From Paucimonas lemoignei (GTDB taxonomy: Bacteria; Pseudomonadota; Gammaproteobacteria; Pseudomonadales; Pseudomonadaceae), in assembly GCA_900475325.1 (NCBI GenBank), contig LS483371.1:1178001-1242000 (forward strand): 64,000 nt of DNA, in the 5' to 3' direction. Of the stretch, positions 25,492 through 34,369 are shown piece by piece. Every line of letters begins with the position of its first letter. Position 1 is the first letter of the stretch. The position numbers and the translations under genes were made by a program. The notes beneath the pieces were generated by a model. It did not search any database, had not been told where the DNA came from, and saw only the letters and a list, made by a program, of their open reading frames with translations.

Positions 25492-26682
25492 ATGTTCGAA
25501 CTCGTAGACAACGTCCCGCAAAGCCCGGTAATCAAAGTTATCGGTGTTGGTGGTGGTGGCGGCAACGCCGTTAATCACATGGTCAAGAGCAACATCGAAG
25601 GTGTGGAATTCATCTGCGCCAACACTGACGCACAAGCGCTGAAAAACATCGGCGCGCGCACCATCCTGCAACTGGGTACTGGTGTAACCAAAGGTCTTGG
25701 CGCTGGCGCCAACCCTGAAGTGGGCCGTCAGGCTGCACTGGAAGACCGTGAGCGCATTGCAGAAGTCCTGCAGGGCACCAACATGGTTTTCATCACCACT
25801 GGCATGGGCGGCGGTACCGGTACCGGTGCAGCCCCGATCATCGCTGAAGTGGCCAAGGAAATGGGCATCCTCACCGTTGCGGTGGTGACTCGTCCGTTCC
25901 CGTTCGAAGGTCGCAAGCGTATGCAGATCGCCGATGAAGGCATCCGCATGCTGTCCGAAAGCGTCGACTCGTTGATCACCATTCCCAACGAGAAGCTGCT
26001 GACCATCCTGGGTAAAGACGCAAGCCTGCTGTCGGCTTTCGCCAAGGCTGACGATGTACTGGCCGGTGCCGTTCGCGGTATCTCCGACATCATCAAGCGT
26101 CCGGGCATGATCAACGTCGACTTCGCCGACGTACGTACCGTGATGAGCGAAATGGGCATGGCAATGATGGGCACTGGCTGCGCCAGCGGTCCGAACCGTG
26201 CACGTGAAGCCACCGAAGCAGCCATTCGCAACCCGCTGCTCGAAGACGTGAACCTGCAGGGCGCCCGCGGCATCCTGGTCAACATCACTGCCGGTCCTGA
26301 CCTGTCTCTGGGTGAGTACTCCGACGTGGGTAGCATCATCGAAGCGTTCGCCTCCGAGCACGCCATGGTCAAGGTCGGTACCGTTATCGATCCAGACATG
26401 CGCGACGAGTTGCACGTGACTGTGGTTGCCACTGGCCTTGGCGCGAAAATCGAGAAGCCGATGAAGGTGATCGACAACACGCTGCAGCCGTCCCAGTCAG
26501 CTCAGGCGCAACAGCCTGCTGCTCGTCAGGAACTGCCATCGGTCAACTACCGTGACCTGGATCGTCCTACCGTGATGCGCAATCAGGCACACGCAGGCGC
26601 TACAGCAGCGGCGAAGATGAACCCGAACGACGATCTGGACTACCTGGACATCCCGGCTTTCCTGCGTCGTCAGGCCGATTGA
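25492..26682 (+). CDS. ftsZ: Cell division GTPase FtsZ
   Basis: Tubulin homologue that builds the division ring. The 396-residue product has the GTP signature GGGTGTG (106-112), the T7-loop NVDFAD (208-213) that completes the GTPase site of the next subunit, a variable glutamine/alanine-rich linker (about 325-378) and the conserved C-terminal peptide DYLDIPAFLRRQAD that binds FtsA, ZipA and MinC. Preceded by AAGGAGAGG at 25479-25487, one of the strongest ribosome sites here, fitting high FtsZ output. Confidence 0.97.
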   Translation: MFELVDNVPQSPVIKVIGVGGGGGNAVNHMVKSNIEGVEFICANTDAQALKNIGARTILQLGTGVTKGLGAGANPEVGRQAALEDRERIAEVLQGTNMVFITTGMGGGTGTGAAPIIAEVAKEMGILTVAVVTRPFPFEGRKRMQIADEGIRMLSESVDSLITIPNEKLLTILGKDASLLSAFAKADDVLAGAVRGISDIIKRPGMINVDFADVRTVMSEMGMAMMGTGCASGPNRAREATEAAIRNPLLEDVNLQGARGILVNITAGPDLSLGEYSDVGSIIEAFASEHAMVKVGTVIDPDMRDELHVTVVATGLGAKIEKPMKVIDNTLQPSQSAQAQQPAARQELPSVNYRDLDRPTVMRNQAHAGATAAAKMNPNDDLDYLDIPAFLRRQAD

Positions 26683-26713
26683 TGAAATGTATCAGGGGTA
26701 TTAGGGTGATTGG

Positions 26714-26742
26714 TGTTCAGCAAAGGCCGGGTCTGCTATTAT
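26714..26742 (+). promoter_or_regulatory. Possible lpxC promoter
   Basis: TATTAT at 26737-26742 is a good -10 element; the -35 candidate TGTTCA (26714-26719, 17-base spacing) is weak. It would start transcription about 45 bases before lpxC, inside the 112-base gap after ftsZ. Confidence 0.4.
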
Positions 26743-26758
26743 CGCCAGCCTTTGTTGA

Positions 26759-27706
<948 letters not shown>

Positions 27707-27741
27707 GGTCAGTTTTACTCTCCTTCCTTTTTGTTGTTTTT

Positions 27742-27769
27742 AAAGGCTGCCTCCGGGCGGCCTTTTTTT
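27742..27769 (+). terminator. Terminator of lpxC
   Basis: A ten-base stem with one G-T pair (27742-27751 with 27756-27765) closes a TCCG loop and runs into a T tract to 27769. It ends the dcw cluster before the convergent tat genes. Confidence 0.9.
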
Positions 27770-27796
27770 ATGGGGTTTTGCAGGGGGCGGCTGAAT

Positions 27797-27872
27797 CTGT
27801 AGGAGCTGCCGAAGGCTGCGAATCGTGGCCTGCCTGACGCACCGTAATTCGCAGCCTTCGGCAGGTCCTACA
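27797..27872. repeat. REP-type inverted pair
   Basis: CTGTAGGAGCTGCCGAAGGC and following bases (27797-27823) is repeated inverted at 27846-27872 with one mismatch, around a 22-base spacer. The right arm overlaps the last bases of tatC and contains its stop codon. The same palindrome type recurs at 56181-56257. Confidence 0.9.
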
Positions 27873-28626
27873 GGACTTGGGTGGATTCGGACTCTTGCTG
27901 CGGGCGGGATATGGTTCTGCTAGCCAGCAACCCCAACTCGAACAGCATCCACATCGGCACCGCCAGCAGGGTCTGCGAGAAGACGTCAGGCGGCGTGAGC
28001 AGCATGCCGACCACGAAGCAGCCGACAATCACGTAGGGCCTGCTTTTGCTCAGGGTCTGCACATCAGTGATGCCCGCCCAGATGATCAGGAAGGTCGCCA
28101 CCGGAATCTGAAACGCCAGGCCGAACGCCAGAAACAGCGCCAGGATGAAGTCCAGGTATAGGCCGATGTCAGTCATCATTTCCACGCCATCTGGTGTGAC
28201 GCTGGCGAAGAAGCCAAACATCATCGGAAACACCAGATAGAACGCGAACGCCATGCCGCCATAAAACAGCGAGACACTGGCAATCATCATGCAGATGGCG
28301 GTGCGTCGTTCCTGGCGATAGACAGCCGGTGCGATAAGCCCCCAGACCTGATGCAGGATCATCGGCATGGCCAGAAACAGCGCGATCATCATGGTCAGCT
28401 TGATCGGCGCCATTAGCGGCGAGGTCACGCTGGTGGCGATCATGGTCGCGCCTTCGGGCAGGAACACCCGCAATGGCGCGGCGATGAACGTGTAGATCTT
28501 CTGCGCAAACGGAAACAGGCCGACAAACAACACCACGATGACCAGAATGCTGCGCACCAGCACGGATCGCAGTTTGCGCAGGTGGCCTGACACGCTCAGC
28601 GGTTCGCTGAATTCCAGGCTGCTCAT
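27868..28626 (-). CDS. tatC: Sec-independent translocase subunit TatC, likely second copy
   Basis: Polytopic receptor for twin-arginine signal peptides. The 252-residue product has about six membrane helices, the N-terminal GHLRKLRSVLVRS segment and FQIPVATFLIIWAGI with a later LTPPDVFSQ stretch, as in TatC. In Pseudomonas the housekeeping tat operon is, to my knowledge, beside hisI/hisE; this set beside gsp genes is therefore probably a second one. Overlaps tatB by 4 bases. Its stop codon is supplied by the REP palindrome. Confidence 0.93.
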   Translation of the reverse strand: MSSLEFSEPLSVSGHLRKLRSVLVRSILVIVVLFVGLFPFAQKIYTFIAAPLRVFLPEGATMIATSVTSPLMAPIKLTMMIALFLAMPMILHQVWGLIAPAVYRQERRTAICMMIASVSLFYGGMAFAFYLVFPMMFGFFASVTPDGVEMMTDIGLYLDFILALFLAFGLAFQIPVATFLIIWAGITDVQTLSKSRPYVIVGCFVVGMLLTPPDVFSQTLLAVPMWMLFELGLLASRTISRPQQESESTQVL

Positions 28627-28913
28627 GAGGAGGTCTGCCCTGATGCGAGGGCAGGTGCCGCAGGTGCGTCGAGCTTTATACCCTCGCGCAGTTCCTGTTC
28701 AAGCTGACGCAGGGGTTGCGCGTCCAGGTCCTTGCGCAATTGCTCGGCATCCAGCTCGCGTTCCATCTGCTGCTTGATGCCATTGAGGCCTCGCTTGAAC
28801 TGCCCTATCCAGCGCCCGGCGGTGCTTGCCGCCTTTGGCAAACGTTCAGGACCCAGCACCAGCAAGGCAACCACGCCCACCAACAGCATTTCGGTGAATC
28901 CGATCTCGAACAT
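28623..28913 (-). CDS. tatB: Sec-independent translocase subunit TatB
   Basis: TatB works with TatC in recognising folded twin-arginine substrates. The 96-residue product has the N-terminal glutamate (MFEIGFTE), a short membrane helix, LGPERLPKAA at the hinge and a charged amphipathic helix. The LGPERLP form separates TatB from TatA. Overlaps tatC by 4 bases and touches tatA by one base. Confidence 0.92.
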   Translation of the reverse strand: MFEIGFTEMLLVGVVALLVLGPERLPKAASTAGRWIGQFKRGLNGIKQQMERELDAEQLRKDLDAQPLRQLEQELREGIKLDAPAAPALASGQTSS

Positions 28914-29131
28914 CAGTGTTTGTGTTCGGTGTGATGAGTCGCCTGGGTGCTGTCTTTCAAGCAGCTGTTCGGCGTGTTCTCGGGCTTGGTTTCATCGCTG
29001 CCCATGGAGGTGCGAAAGCCTTTGATTGCATCGCCAACATCGGCGCCCAGGCCTTTCAGGCGTTTGGTGCCGAATAACATCATTACGATCAACAGCACGA
29101 TCACCAGTTGCCAGATTCCGATTCCGCCCAC
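28913..29131 (-). CDS. tatA: Sec-independent translocase subunit TatA
   Basis: Pore-forming component of the Tat system. The 72-residue product has a membrane helix (about 5-20), the [14 protein letters not shown] hinge and amphipathic helix, and a histidine-rich tail (THHTEHKH). First gene of tatABC. It diverges from gspK across 174 bases, so a shared control region is possible, though I saw no Pho box there. Confidence 0.92.
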   Translation of the reverse strand: MGGIGIWQLVIVLLIVMMLFGTKRLKGLGADVGDAIKGFRTSMGSDETKPENTPNSCLKDSTQATHHTEHKH

Positions 29132-29305
29132 GACGTTTCTCCAGTTGATTGCTTTGCCAGGTTATTGATTTGAAATGTAAACCAGCATTTTGGCGGCTGA
29201 TTGTGACGAGCCGGTTAAGGTTCCGAGACCTTTTCGAGTGCCTGCCACTTGCCTGAAACATTGGCGGTGTTGACTGGCGCCTGGTGTTGAAAACGTGGGC
29301 TGAAA

Positions 29306-30268
29306 ATGAACAGCAACAGACAACAGGGTGCGGCATTGCTGATGGTGCTGATGGCCCTGGCGATGCTGGCCGCCGGGCTTGCGTGGATGGTCGAGCAGGG
29401 GCGGCAGGAGGTCGATAGCGTGCGCTTGCTGCAGCAGCGGGTGCAGGCTCGTTCGGTAGAAAGTGCGGCGCTGGCCTTTGCCGGGCAGGCCTTGAAAGAT
29501 CCGCTCTGGCGGGCCAGCCCTCTGTTCTGGCAAGCCTTGCGCGGCCAGCCGCTGAGTTATGACTTCAAGGGCGGCAAGGCGAGCATCCGGATCGTCGATC
29601 TGCACCGCTGCTTCAACGTCAACAGCCTCATCGGGCCCGAAGCCGAGCGCGCGCAGAAGCAGCTGGCTTACCTGTTGGGTGAAGACATGGCGGCCGAAAG
29701 GCTGACTCAAAGCCTGACCGACTGGCTGGATGCTGACCATCAGAGCCGCTCCCAAGGCGCCGAAAACAACGAATACCTACGCCTGGCCCCGCCGCGACTG
29801 GCGGCCAACCAATTGATGGTGGATACCAGTGAGCTGAACCTGTTGTTACCTGCCGACCAGAACCGCGAACAACGTCATCGCAACTTGTGCGCCTTGCCGG
29901 AAATCTCGGGCTGGCGCTTGAATGCCAATGCACTGAACCTGGATGAGTTGCCGTTACTGGAGGCGATGTACGAGGGCAAGATCGGTCGTGCGCAACTGAC
30001 CCGTCTGATCAGCGCCCGACCTGCCGGGGGTTACGCCGACGCCAGTGCACTGCGCCAGGCCATGGGCGCGATGGATGATGAAGCGTTTGCTCAATTGAGT
30101 GAAGGCTTGCAACTCAACAGCGATCACTTTCTGCTGGAACTTGAGGTGCGTCTGGATGACCAGGTGTTTCGCAGCCAATACCGCATTCAGGCTCTAGGCG
30201 TGGTGAAGTGGCACAGCCGAGTGCCGGCCCAGGCGATTGTGATTCGTGAGCGGCAGGTGGGGAGGTAG
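29306..30268 (+). CDS. gspK: Type II secretion minor pseudopilin GspK
   Basis: Large minor pseudopilin that caps the T2SS pseudopilus tip with GspI and GspJ. The 320-residue product has a prepilin-type N terminus, QQG then AALLMVLMAL, without the glutamate at +5 found in other pseudopilins, which is usual for GspK. The large alpha domain is inserted after about residue 100. It stands apart from the rest of the gsp genes, between divergent tatA and the phosphatase gene. Known synonym XcpX/HxcX. Confidence 0.9.
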   Translation: MNSNRQQGAALLMVLMALAMLAAGLAWMVEQGRQEVDSVRLLQQRVQARSVESAALAFAGQALKDPLWRASPLFWQALRGQPLSYDFKGGKASIRIVDLHRCFNVNSLIGPEAERAQKQLAYLLGEDMAAERLTQSLTDWLDADHQSRSQGAENNEYLRLAPPRLAANQLMVDTSELNLLLPADQNREQRHRNLCALPEISGWRLNANALNLDELPLLEAMYEGKIGRAQLTRLISARPAGGYADASALRQAMGAMDDEAFAQLSEGLQLNSDHFLLELEVRLDDQVFRSQYRIQALGVVKWHSRVPAQAIVIRERQVGR

Positions 30269-30302
30269 TTAGAGGGGCTGGAAACATGGGGTCTGTATGA
30301 TC

Positions 30303-30407
30303 GAACTTGTTCGCGAGGCGTTGTGCCTGACACACCGTCTCGCCAACAAGTTGGCTCCTACAGGATATGCATTTCAATCGGAAGCAAACCGGGCGAACCC
30401 GGTTTGC
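30303..30407. repeat. REP-like palindrome and terminator-like hairpin
   Basis: 30303-30363 is a diverged REP pair (AACTTGTTCGCGAGGCG against CGTCTCGCCAACAAGTT). Next, 30384-30393 pairs perfectly with 30398-30407 around a CGAA loop. The hairpin lies between the convergent gspK and phosphatase genes and may end one or both transcripts, although the T tract is poor. Confidence 0.65.
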
Positions 30408-30418
30408 AACGTGTTGCG

Positions 30419-32485
30419 TCAGACCGCCAGCTCGCCACCATCCGCGCGCTGGATGACCACGGTTGAAGCCCGTGGACGGACCTTGCCGACCGTTACTGTC
30501 GTAGCCACGTCAGTTGAAGGCCAGTTACCCGGGTGCTGGATGTTGATGAACATGGTTTTGTTGTCAGGCGTGAACGCGATGCCCGTGACCTCGGAGCCAT
30601 TGGGGCCGACGAAGAAGCGACGCAGGTCCACCTGGTTCTGCGCGTTGACCGGCACCTGTTTGCCCTGAGCGTCGACCAGATTGGTCGGGATGACCGCGAG
30701 CATCTGATCGTTGGTGTAGCTGGTCAGGGTCGACTCGCCGTTGTCAGTCTGGATCCACAGAATCCCACGGCTGTCGAAGCTCATGCCGTCAGGGCTGGCG
30801 AACTGGTTCAATTCGGTCAGGCCGGAACGGTTGAGGTCGGCGGTACCCGCGGCGTTGGCGCCAAAGACGAAAATATCCCAGGTGAACGAGACCTGATTGT
30901 CGGCGTCTTTCCAGCGGATGATGTGCCCGTGCTTGTTGTTGATACGCGGGTTGGCAGCGTTGGGCACGGTGCGGCTGGTGTTGTTGGTCAGGGTCAGGTA
31001 GACCTCGCCGTTCAGCGGGTTTACCGCCGTCCATTCCGGACGATCCATCGGCGTCGCGCCCACGGCATCCGCTGCGCCACGAGTGTTGAGGATGATGCCT
31101 GGCAAGTCCTTGAACTTGGTGCCCAGGGTGCTGCCGTCGGTGGTCGGGGTGATCACGTCGAGCAACAGCCAGGTGCCGCTGCCGTCTGCATTGAAGCGCG
31201 AGACATACAGCTTGCCGCTGTCCATGTATTTCGCGCCGGTTGCCAGGCGATTGCTCGGCGTTGCATCGGCGGCTTCCCACAGCGCAGTGGAGACGAATTT
31301 GTAGAGGTATTCGTTCTGCGAATCGTCGCCCATGTAAAACACCACTGGCTTGCCGACCGTGGTCAGGCCTGGCCAGCAGCCTTCGTGACGGAAGCGACCC
31401 AAGGCCGTGCGCTTGACCGGCAGCGTGCTGGAATCATACGGGTCGATTTCCACGATGTAGCCATAGGTGCTGGCCTCGTTGCGGTAGTCGTCAGTCGCCG
31501 CAGCGCCCCGTGGGGTGATGTTGAAACGAGCGAACTCATCGTTGACTTCCGTGGCTTCCCCGGCAGCGGTTTCCCACTGATAGTTGCCCGCGCTGGTGGC
31601 GACGCCGATACGCACCTGATCCGCTGGGCGCGTGCCTTTGTTGACGAAAATGCCCGGCCAGTTTTCTTCGCACGTCAGGTAAGTGCCCCACGGCGTGTAG
31701 CCATTGCCGCAGTTGTTGTTGGTGCCACGGGTGCGGCTGCCATCGGTGGAAAACTTGGTTTTGACGTGATCGGTGCCTTTGAGCGGACCGGACAGGTTCA
31801 TGACCGACGCAGTGGTGAAGCGGCGGTTCAGCGGATCGTTGTCCACCACCTGCCAGCGGTCACCGCTTTTACGTACGCGCATGACGCCAGCGCCATGGGC
31901 GTTGATTTCCTTGCGTACTTCTTCAGCCGGGCGAACGCCGTTGACCAGTGTCGGGCCCGCCGGGTGCAGCGCGTTTTCGTCGATGTATTCGAAGTTGATG
32001 GCAATCAAACCATCCGTGGAGCTGCCATTGATCGGGAAGAAGTGCATGCCGTCATGGTGCATGCCGACCGAGTTGGCCTGGTCCACGGAGGTGTTGGTGC
32101 CGTCGCTTTTCCAGGCGTTGGCGTTCTTGTTCAGCGGCGTGCCCCAAGGTGCCAGCACATAGGCGGTATAGCCTGCGGCGACGGTGACGGCGTCCGTGCG
32201 TGAACCGGGGATCGAGGTGAAACCCAGGGCCAGCTTCTTGACCGGATCTGGAGTCGGTTCCGGCGCTGGCGTTGGATCTGGAGTCGGGGTCGGAGCGACA
32301 TCGTCGTTACCGCCGCCACCACTGTCGAAGCAGCCGGTCAGGCCGGTGCCCGCGATCATGGCAATGGCAGCACCCAGGCCACCACGTACCACGGTGCGAC
32401 GGCTCAGGTAGGTATCGAGCACGGAAGACATCGGTTCGTTGTCGCTTGGGTTGCGGTTCAGGTTATCGCCGGTGTTACGACTCAT
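30419..32485 (-). CDS. phoX: PhoX-family (DUF839) alkaline phosphatase, Tat lipoprotein signal
   Basis: Probable calcium/iron-dependent alkaline phosphatase that frees phosphate from esters outside the cytoplasm. The 688-residue product has the twin-arginine motif SRRTVV (28-33), a hydrophobic core and a lipobox LTGC (Cys52), then a Gly and Pro/Thr-rich linker (55-82) and the beta-propeller. CEENWPG at 272-278, GRFRHEGCWPG and YMGDDSQNEYLYKF match PhoX active-site and propeller motifs. An AAGGACC site precedes ATG 32485. It diverges from a gene with a Pho box and lies among tat and gsp genes. The family is clear; the exact substrate is inferred. Confidence 0.85.
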   Translation of the reverse strand: MSRNTGDNLNRNPSDNEPMSSVLDTYLSRRTVVRGGLGAAIAMIAGTGLTGCFDSGGGGNDDVAPTPTPDPTPAPEPTPDPVKKLALGFTSIPGSRTDAVTVAAGYTAYVLAPWGTPLNKNANAWKSDGTNTSVDQANSVGMHHDGMHFFPINGSSTDGLIAINFEYIDENALHPAGPTLVNGVRPAEEVRKEINAHGAGVMRVRKSGDRWQVVDNDPLNRRFTTASVMNLSGPLKGTDHVKTKFSTDGSRTRGTNNNCGNGYTPWGTYLTCEENWPGIFVNKGTRPADQVRIGVATSAGNYQWETAAGEATEVNDEFARFNITPRGAAATDDYRNEASTYGYIVEIDPYDSSTLPVKRTALGRFRHEGCWPGLTTVGKPVVFYMGDDSQNEYLYKFVSTALWEAADATPSNRLATGAKYMDSGKLYVSRFNADGSGTWLLLDVITPTTDGSTLGTKFKDLPGIILNTRGAADAVGATPMDRPEWTAVNPLNGEVYLTLTNNTSRTVPNAANPRINNKHGHIIRWKDADNQVSFTWDIFVFGANAAGTADLNRSGLTELNQFASPDGMSFDSRGILWIQTDNGESTLTSYTNDQMLAVIPTNLVDAQGKQVPVNAQNQVDLRRFFVGPNGSEVTGIAFTPDNKTMFINIQHPGNWPSTDVATTVTVGKVRPRASTVVIQRADGGELAV

Positions 32486-32643
32486 TCATCAGGTCCTTTT
32501 TATGAAGTAGGTTTGGAAAAGGAACCGGGACTGTAGAAGTCGAGTGTGATGATTCGTTGGCAGTTTTATTAAGAAAGCCTCTAAGCACTCAACTAGTTAT
32601 TACCAATTGTTTCAACTAGCGACTTTAGTGCCAGTTCAAGAAA

Positions 32644-32677
32644 CTGTCGTCAAACTGTCATTTGTGAGCGCCAATAT
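32644..32677 (+). promoter_or_regulatory. Pho box and PhoB-type promoter
   Basis: CTGTCGT (32644-32650), CAAA, CTGTCAT (32655-32661) matches the 7-4-7 PhoB direct-repeat box with one change. Ten bases on, CAATAT (32672-32677) can act as -10, with no sigma-70 -35 needed, as is typical for PhoB promoters. It points right to the gene at 32717 and the gsp operon. The rest of the 231-base gap (32486-32716) shows no second box. Confidence 0.8.
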
Positions 32678-32716
32678 GCCGCCCCTGTGAAGAATTAGCC
32701 TCAGGGTGCGAGAACA

Positions 32717-34369
32717 ATGGCTTCAATGGCGCGGCGCGATGTATTGGCATGGATGACGGTAGGCGCAATGGCGCCGTTGCTGTCGGCGTGCTCAAGCCTG
32801 CAGGTTCCAGGTGCTGGAACAGGCGGGCGTAGCGTTGATCTGCTGTATATCGCCGATACTCTCGATGCGCGCCAACCGGGCCAACCCGTAGTGCCCGCTA
32901 CTCGTCTGGGACCGGCAACGCGTATTGGTCAGGCACCGTGGATCAGCGGCACTAACGCCCATGTTCAAGCACCCGAGCAGCGCCCACTTAATAGCCTGCT
33001 TGATGCGAACTTGAGTCAACACATAGAAACTGGCGGCTACCCGGTACTGGGCGCCTTGTTGCAAGGCTTGCGCACGGAAGCGGGCGAGGGCAACAGCCTG
33101 ACGCTGGAGAACGGCCAGTGCTGGAATGGCAGTGGCCTGGCCTACCTGACCCAAGGTTTGTCGGGCGTTCAAGGCAGCGCTTTGCTGGGCACCGAAGTGC
33201 GCGTCAGCAGCGATGAGCGTCTGCTCTGGCCGCAGCGCTGCAGCGGTTTGTATCACCAGTTTGGCCATCCCGTACTGGGTGCCGGGCTGGGGACCGAGGC
33301 TGGCAAGCGCCTGGGCACCGAAGACGTCGCCTTCTTCAAGCGCGGCGGTATTCGTATCGCCGTGGTGGGCATCACCGACCCTTACGCCCGGGATCAGAAA
33401 GCCTCCCTCAAACAATGGCACGACAGCCTGCAACCGGCGCTTGATCGCGCCCGTGCCGACGCCGATCTGGTGATTGCGCTGGCCGACGTGGGCACCGGGC
33501 CGGGTTTCTGGCTCGCCGAGCGTCTTGCCCAGGTCGATCTGGTGTTGTGCGCGCGCGGGCAGGATTTCTGGCCGCAGCCGGTTGAAGTGTTGCAAGCAAC
33601 GGGCAAGCGAGTGCCGGTGATCTTCGGCGGCGTTCGGGCCAGCGGTGCTTTTCGTATTCGCTGCCAGCAAGTCGCCGGGCAATGGCAGTTCGCAGCACGT
33701 TTTCATCCTGCGTTGGCCAATAGCTTGAGCGCTGCGGATCAGGCTCACGCTCAGCGCATTGGTCAACTGGCGCGCCAGCAGCGCGCCGCTCACGCCAGTT
33801 GGCTCGACCAGCCATTGGCAACGGCCCCGGAAAATCTCTGGCGCCGGGATGTGCGCGGCGGCAGTTGGGATCGGCTGCTGCATGACGCCCTGGCCGAGCG
33901 TCCGGACAGCGCCGTGTTGCTGCCCGGCTTGCGTTACGACTCGCCGTTGGCCCAAGGGCAGATGATCACCCGCGAACACTTGATCAGCCTGACCGCCAGC
34001 TACCCGGCGCCAGTGGTGGACGTCTCCGCCAAACAGATTCCCCGCGTACTGGAAAACGCCGCCGAGCAGTTGTTCGGTGAGCCACTGTTGCTGGACAACA
34101 GCCAGGATCTGCCGCGCTTGCAGGGCCAGCCGTGGCAAGTCACCTACAGCGCCAGCGGCAAACGCATCACCGGCCTGGGCGAGCCTGTCGGCCAATGCCG
34201 GACCTTCAGCCTGGGCTTCGATGCCCAGGCCGGCGAACCCCTTTGGCAGCATGTCGAGGCCTGGCTGCGTGCGCGTCCGGCCGGTTGGCAGATCACCCGC
34301 TTGCAGCTGCCGCAGATGCGCTATGTGCAAGGTCATCCAGGTTGGCATCCGCGGGAGTCGGCCATTTGA
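32717..34369 (+). CDS. SoxB/5'-nucleotidase-like lipoprotein, metal site apparently lost
   Basis: The 550-residue product starts with a short twin-arginine-like segment MARRDVLAWM and a lipobox LSAC (Cys25), so it is probably a Tat-exported lipoprotein. The body follows the two-domain plan of SoxB and 5'-nucleotidases. The metallophosphoesterase motifs are altered: YIADTLDAR for the DxH motif, ENGQCWNGSG where SoxB has a GGDTWQGS-type motif, GTEV for GNHE-like, and CARGQDFW for GHTHD-like. It may be a non-hydrolytic binding or scaffold protein, or a diverged enzyme. It lies directly downstream of the Pho box and overlaps gspC, so it is the first gene of the T2SS operon. I do not assign a symbol. 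Confidence 0.75.
   Translation: MASMARRDVLAWMTVGAMAPLLSACSSLQVPGAGTGGRSVDLLYIADTLDARQPGQPVVPATRLGPATRIGQAPWISGTNAHVQAPEQRPLNSLLDANLSQHIETGGYPVLGALLQGLRTEAGEGNSLTLENGQCWNGSGLAYLTQGLSGVQGSALLGTEVRVSSDERLLWPQRCSGLYHQFGHPVLGAGLGTEAGKRLGTEDVAFFKRGGIRIAVVGITDPYARDQKASLKQWHDSLQPALDRARADADLVIALADVGTGPGFWLAERLAQVDLVLCARGQDFWPQPVEVLQATGKRVPVIFGGVRASGAFRIRCQQVAGQWQFAARFHPALANSLSAADQAHAQRIGQLARQQRAAHASWLDQPLATAPENLWRRDVRGGSWDRLLHDALAERPDSAVLLPGLRYDSPLAQGQMITREHLISLTASYPAPVVDVSAKQIPRVLENAAEQLFGEPLLLDNSQDLPRLQGQPWQVTYSASGKRITGLGEPVGQCRTFSLGFDAQAGEPLWQHVEAWLRARPAGWQITRLQLPQMRYVQGHPGWHPRESAI

Noticed and set aside
29132..29305. Possible Pho box between tatA and gspK
   Set aside because: Only a weak CTCGTCA-like half-site is present, with no correctly spaced second half.
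30533..32203. 556-codon plus-strand frame opposite the PhoX-family gene
   Set aside because: The minus-strand product has a signal peptide and PhoX motifs; the plus frame is Val/Arg-rich noise.
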